Positions 62,741 to 64,000 of a stretch of 64,000 nt of DNA are shown here, piece by piece. Under the pieces are notes generated by a model. That model was given only the letters and a program-made list of their open reading frames with translations, searched no databases and was not told the origin of the DNA. Every line of letters starts with the position of its first letter. Positions within the stretch are counted from its first letter, which is position 1. A program made the position numbers and the translations under genes. The DNA is from Yimella sp. cx-51 (lineage in GTDB: Bacteria > Actinomycetota > Actinomycetes > Actinomycetales > Dermatophilaceae): positions 310,001-374,000 of the forward strand of contig NZ_CP072113.1 of the NCBI RefSeq assembly GCF_017654605.1, written 5' to 3'.

Positions 62741-64000
62741 TCAGACGTTTGGCTTGAACACCTGTGTGAGGTGGGCGTATTCATCTGCATCGTAAGCGGG
62801 TGGTCCGTTCGTGGCGATCAGCGTCGTGTCCCACGGCCGTGGACCGTCGGGGCGAGGTGTGAGCAGAACGCCGACCGTCCAAGGATAGACCGGACCCAAG
62901 GCGCCTGACTTCTTGAGAAAGTCCTGGCGACGAAGCAGCAGCCAGGACCGGTAGAGCTCCTGGTGGTAGTCGGTCAGTTGCGACATGGTAGTGAATGTCA
63001 GCTGGAGGGAGCTCTGGTCAAGGTACATGATCCGATGTTCAACCCGGTGACTATCGGGTGCTGCCTCGGCACATAGAACCAGCCGTCTCAGCAGGAGCCT
63101 GCCTAGCTCGGCGCGTGCTCCGACGGGAACGCGATCGATGTGGGAGAGAAGCGTGATGCGGTCTCTCTCGTTGCCGGTGAAGTCGGTGTCGGCGATGTCC
63201 TCAAGAATCCGCTGGAAGATCGCGTGTCCGAAGGGGTCGGAAGACCCTGCAGGGTCACCCGGGAGGACGGGCATGTTCATGGACTGAGCGCCGATCTCCG
63301 GGATCCAGGCCGGCAACTTCACCGGAGCGGACTCTGCGTCCTTCTCGGCAAGGTCGAGGTACCGGTTGCTCTCTGCACCGAGTTCCAGTGGCTCTTCTTC
63401 ATCGCCAACGCGGTGGATGTAGTCGACGATTGCAGTTGCGGAACGGAGCTGGTTCCACAGGAACTCCCAGTCGCGGCGCGTCAGTACCACGCTGGGACCC
63501 TTGCCATCAGACGCCGGGATAACGCCCGTCGGTGGCGGGTTGGGGTGGTCGATCACAACGACGGGGATCCAGGCAACGGATTTCCCGCGGATCGTGACCG
63601 TGCGCCCTCGCAGGTTCGTCAACTCGACGGTGGGGTTCAGCAATGCGCTCCTTATTGTCCCCCGTGCTTGTCGCAGGCCGCGGGCTGCATTCTTGATCAT
63701 CCATTTCGCCGCCTTTTCCGGGGTATCTGCGGTGACGCCCCGGGCCTTGACCTGGAGGCTAATCCCGCGTGGACCCGCAAGGATCGTCCCGTCACCGAGC
63801 TCGCGAACTCCGCTCCCCTTCGTGAAGACTTTCGGCTGGAGTACGAGATCGCGTAGACCCCACCCGCCGGCAGCGGCTCGAACGGCTTCTTCGACGATCG
63901 TTCCGTCCTGGCTGGCGTCAAGCAGGTCCTGCGCGGCAGCAATCTCGCGCCCTATGACAAACCCGTCCGGTGAAAGGCGCATATACACCAGCGTGCCGTC
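62741..64000 (-). CDS. Unrecognised protein with a PD-(D/E)XK nuclease-like motif (5' end beyond window)
   Basis: At least 420 residues; the frame is open at the window end, so the true start is probably outside, although ATG 63988 is possible. No known family was recognised. A segment numbered from ATG 63988 reads RELGDGTILAG then SLQVKARG, i.e. Glu63, Asp66 and, 13 residues on, Gln79-x-Lys81. That is the spacing of a PD-(D/E)XK restriction-like active site with a QxK end. The rest is mixed alpha/beta with a basic stretch (KWMIKNAARGLRQARG). It lies in the integrated element, so a defence or DNA-processing role is possible. The 170 bases between it and the integrase hold no gene. Confidence 0.6.
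   Translation of the reverse strand, partial: DGTLVYMRLSPDGFVIGREIAAAQDLLDASQDGTIVEEAVRAAAGGWGLRDLVLQPKVFTKGSGVRELGDGTILAGPRGISLQVKARGVTADTPEKAAKWMIKNAARGLRQARGTIRSALLNPTVELTNLRGRTVTIRGKSVAWIPVVVIDHPNPPPTGVIPASDGKGPSVVLTRRDWEFLWNQLRSATAIVDYIHRVGDEEEPLELGAESNRYLDLAEKDAESAPVKLPAWIPEIGAQSMNMPVLPGDPAGSSDPFGHAIFQRILEDIADTDFTGNERDRITLLSHIDRVPVGARAELGRLLLRRLVLCAEAAPDSHRVEHRIMYLDQSSLQLTFTTMSQLTDYHQELYRSWLLLRRQDFLKKSGALGPVYPWTVGVLLTPRPDGPRPWDTTLIATNGPPAYDADEYAHLTQVFKPNV

Overview
The window looks like chromosome from a high-GC, Gram-positive actinomycete. Signs are the pervasive GC-rich third codon positions, many GTG starts, ATGA/GTGA/TTGA gene overlaps, a gluABCD-type glutamate transporter, LytR C-terminal-domain proteins, a CtpE-like P-type ATPase and heterodimeric CrtYc/CrtYd cyclases. 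Order Micrococcales is my best guess (perhaps a Dermacoccaceae-like genus); this is inference only.

Layout. 1-3300: end of xylA, xylB (xylose catabolism), a pterin-dehydratase/VOC fusion and a DUF3253 protein. 3400-4550: tRNA-Ser(CGA), a short AraC-type regulator and a VOC protein. 4550-9150: FMN-dependent lactate-oxidase-family enzyme, then two LytR_C envelope proteins bracketing a VapB-like small protein and a HerA-like ATPase. 9470-10600: MerR regulator, tRNA-Ser(GGA), SRP RNA. 10670-14950: dnaX, an acyltransferase, DUF5063 and recR. 15000-19570: PAP2 membrane protein, aspartate kinase, asd and a second asd-like gene whose catalytic Cys is Gly. 19650-22960: gluABCD. 23160-29400: DUF2461, patatin, CoA-transferase subunits, an APH-like kinase, a GH13 branching-type enzyme. 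29660-35180: APC permease, phosphopantetheinyl transferase, FtsX-type ABC exporter. 35390-41550: seven-function Mrp cation/proton antiporter operon. 41690-43920: fused binding-protein/permease plus ATPase for an amino acid. 43960-44500: two small unknown genes. 44730-52930: carotenoid operon. 53050-58440: uracil-DNA glycosylase, CtpE-like ATPase, OPT transporter. 58500-59570: 92-nt repeats flanking a DoxX-like gene and next to a broken secreted-protein gene. 59800-61080: glutaminase-STAS. 61277 to the end: left end of a mobile element integrated at the 3' end of a tRNA-Pro gene, with a tyrosine recombinase and an unrecognised ORF carrying a PD-(D/E)XK-like motif.

How genes work together. The most coherent system is the minus-strand carotenoid operon (marR-like, crtE, crtB, crtI, crtYc, crtYd, CYP175-like P450, crtQ-like glycosyltransferase, crtO-like acyltransferase, idi). 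Nearly all junctions overlap. The gene set predicts a C40 cyclic carotenoid that is hydroxylated, glucosylated and acylated, reminiscent of the thermozeaxanthins of Thermus but built with staphyloxanthin-type tailoring enzymes. A 30-bp imperfect palindrome between the MarR gene and crtE is a plausible operator. The other exploratory leads are the tRNA-Pro element, the pseudoenzyme asd paralogue, the repeat-flanked locus at 58.5-59.6 kb and the frameshifted secreted protein there.
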